41,585 nt of DNA from Pirellulales bacterium (lineage in GTDB: Bacteria > Planctomycetota > Planctomycetia > Pirellulales > Thermoguttaceae). Location of the stretch: NCBI GenBank assembly GCA_013360685.1, contig JABWBD010000012.1, positions 1-41,585 of the forward strand, in the 5' to 3' direction. Below, one piece after another: positions 40,318-41,585 of the stretch. Every line of letters begins with the position of its first letter. The stretch's first letter is position 1. Both the position numbers and the translations under genes were made by a program. The notes below the pieces were generated by a model. The model had not been told where the DNA came from. It saw only the letters and a program-made list of their open reading frames with translations, and searched no databases.

Positions 40318-41585
40318 TACTCCTCCGGGAACTTCCAGGGCGCCCGGTACTCGGGGCGCGCCGCCTTCGCCGCTTCGTCGTCGCCGACGATCTGCTCGGT
40401 GGCCGGGTCGAAGCGCAGCTCGCGGCGAAGCTTCATCGCCAGGTTGGCCAGCATGTTGGACGTATTGACCTTGTGCATGTAGTTCACCCCGCAGCTCGGC
40501 TCCTCGCGGCTGCGGATGCAGTCGAGCCACTCCCGCTCGTGGCCCGGCGAAGGCGGGATCGTCTGCTCGGGCGGCGCGGCGCCCACCAACTCGGGCACTT
40601 GGGGAACCACCTTGTGCGTCTCGTAGTTGCCGAAGATCGTCGCCTTCTCCGCATGGATGTAGTATCCCAGGCGGCGCTGGACTCCTTTCTCCATCGGGGC
40701 CCCGTGCTTCGCGTAGCGCTCCACGTCTTGCAAGTTGAAGCCGAAGCTGCTGACCTGCGACATCATCCAGGTCATCACCACGCCGGGGAACTCCCAGGTC
40801 ACTTCGTGCGTGTCCGGCGCGTCGGTGTTGTCGTTCACGCAGTGCTTCGAACTCGTGCTCTGCACACGGGTCGGAAAGCCCAAGTCCAGCGCCCAGAAGG
40901 GAAGGTCGAGGATGTGGTTCGCCATCCCGCACGTCCGCCCGCCCCCGTAATCCAGGAACAGGGTATGCGACCAGCCATTCTTGACGATGTTCTCGTTGAA
41001 CTTGCGCATCGGCCCCGGGCCGACCCACAGATCCCAGTCGAGCCCCTCGGGCGGGTCGCTGTCCGGCGGGAATCCCAATCCGTCCGGTGGATTCCCCTCA
41101 TTCGACGTCAGGAACGTCCGCACCACGGCGGGTTTGCCGAGCATCCCCGACCGCATCCACTCGACAACGCGGCGGTAGTTCTCCGACGCGTGGATCTGAG
41201 TCCCGTTCTGGCAAACACGTTTGTGCTTGAGGACGGCGTTCTTGATCACCCGGCTTTCCGCCAGGTGCAGCGACATCGGCTTCTGCAAGTACAGATCCTT
41301 GCCGGCTTCGCAAGCGTCGACCGCCATCCGGCAATGCCAGTGATGGGGCGTGGCGATGATCACCGCATCGACATCCGGCTGCTGGAGCACCTCGCGGTAG
41401 TCGTTGTACGTCTTCGGCTTCGATTCGAAGCTCGCAGCCAGGGATTCGCGTTTCGGCTTGGAAACGTCGCAGATCGCGATCACCTCCACGTCGGGATACT
41501 TGGCGCACTCCTTCACGTTGGCGGCGCCCATCGCGCCGGCGCCGATCAGGCCGATCCGGATGCGGTCGTTGGCGCCGGGCTGGCC
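40311..41585 (-). CDS. Gfo/Idh/MocA-family oxidoreductase, 5' end outside the window
   Basis: The minus strand is open from the window edge (41585) to TAA at 40311, 424 codons. The visible part starts just before the Rossmann motif IRIGLIGAGAMGAA, so only the N-terminus (probably a Tat signal) is missing. AICDVSKPKRES, ATPHHWHCRMAVDACEAG, LQKPMSLHLAE (the EKP-type lysine position, here QKP) and ENYRRVVEWMRSGMLGK are typical. The C-terminal half has GGGRTCGMANHILD and EWLDCIRSREEPSCGVNYMHK, as in the exported Planctomycetota subfamily. It should oxidise or reduce a sugar hydroxyl using NAD(P). It is a different subfamily member from 1440-2834. Confidence 0.87.
   Translation of the reverse strand, partial: GQPGANDRIRIGLIGAGAMGAANVKECAKYPDVEVIAICDVSKPKRESLAASFESKPKTYNDYREVLQQPDVDAVIIATPHHWHCRMAVDACEAGKDLYLQKPMSLHLAESRVIKNAVLKHKRVCQNGTQIHASENYRRVVEWMRSGMLGKPAVVRTFLTSNEGNPPDGLGFPPDSDPPEGLDWDLWVGPGPMRKFNENIVKNGWSHTLFLDYGGGRTCGMANHILDLPFWALDLGFPTRVQSTSSKHCVNDNTDAPDTHEVTWEFPGVVMTWMMSQVSSFGFNLQDVERYAKHGAPMEKGVQRRLGYYIHAEKATIFGNYETHKVVPQVPELVGAAPPEQTIPPSPGHEREWLDCIRSREEPSCGVNYMHKVNTSNMLANLAMKLRRELRFDPATEQIVGDDEAAKAARPEYRAPWKFPEEYL

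Noticed and set aside
1-41585. tRNA, rRNA, CRISPR, transposase or phage genes
   Set aside because: None was seen; the dispersed repeats found are too few and widely spaced for a CRISPR array and carry no transposase.

Overview
The window is GC-rich, densely coding and dominated by exported proteins: Sec or Tat signal peptides, a lipoprotein, beta-propellers, glycoside hydrolases, Gfo/Idh/MocA oxidoreductases, a DUF1080 (3-keto-glycoside hydrolase/lyase) protein, a ThuA-like protein, ceramidase-like proteins and a HzsA-like c-type cytochrome. This mix is typical of Planctomycetota (Pirellulales-like) or a related PVC bacterium; that is inference from gene content, since no rRNA or marker gene is present. 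No tRNA, CRISPR array, transposase or phage gene was seen.

Layout. (1) 1-5573, plus strand: end of a ceramidase-like gene, an exported alpha/beta-hydrolase, a truncated binding-module gene, a Tat-exported Gfo/Idh/MocA oxidoreductase, an unrecognised exported propeller protein and a DUF1080 protein; this reads as an extracytoplasmic oxidative glycoside-cleavage set. (2) 5719-8238, minus: a Tat-exported clan GH-A-like hydrolase and an unrecognised exported protein. (3) 8448-11120, plus: a large clan GH-A glycoside hydrolase. (4) 11121-13400: a promoter-carrying repeat, gene debris, a minus-strand sialidase-like propeller and a ceramidase-like remnant. (5) 13518-17818: a Tat-exported DegT-type aminotransferase converging on a minus-strand pair (PHP-like protein and DUF5009/HGSNAT-like membrane acyltransferase). 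(6) 18141-28177, plus: ceramidase-like protein, a frameshifted gene, then a tight three-gene cassette of a di-haem HzsA-like cytochrome, a LamG/FN3/methyltransferase-like/PQQ-type propeller protein and a second PQQ-type propeller protein. (7) 28410-36449, plus: second copy of the promoter repeat, SGNH hydrolase, TolB-like propeller, SUMF1-family lipoprotein, ThuA-like protein, and a 1225-residue chimera in which the start of a Gfo/Idh/MocA gene is fused in frame to a complete PQQ/methyltransferase-like/PQQ protein. (8) 36595-41585: internally deleted ceramidase-like gene (minus), GH36-type alpha-galactosidase (plus), a broken gene, and the 3' part of another Gfo/Idh/MocA gene (minus).

Two themes stand out. 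First, cofactor enzymes normally found in the cytoplasm (NAD-type Gfo/Idh/MocA, PLP-type DegT, a SAM-methyltransferase-like fold) all carry export signals here, beside di-haem and propeller proteins, suggesting sugar oxidation and modification outside the inner membrane. Second, the window holds many truncated, frameshifted, internally deleted or fused genes, and a ~110-bp promoter module occurs twice, each time in front of a remnant, so paralogue recombination appears to have reshaped the locus.

All functions are from reading the sequence and recalling families; no search was run. Starts were chosen from ribosome binding sites and signal peptides and often differ from the longest open frame.
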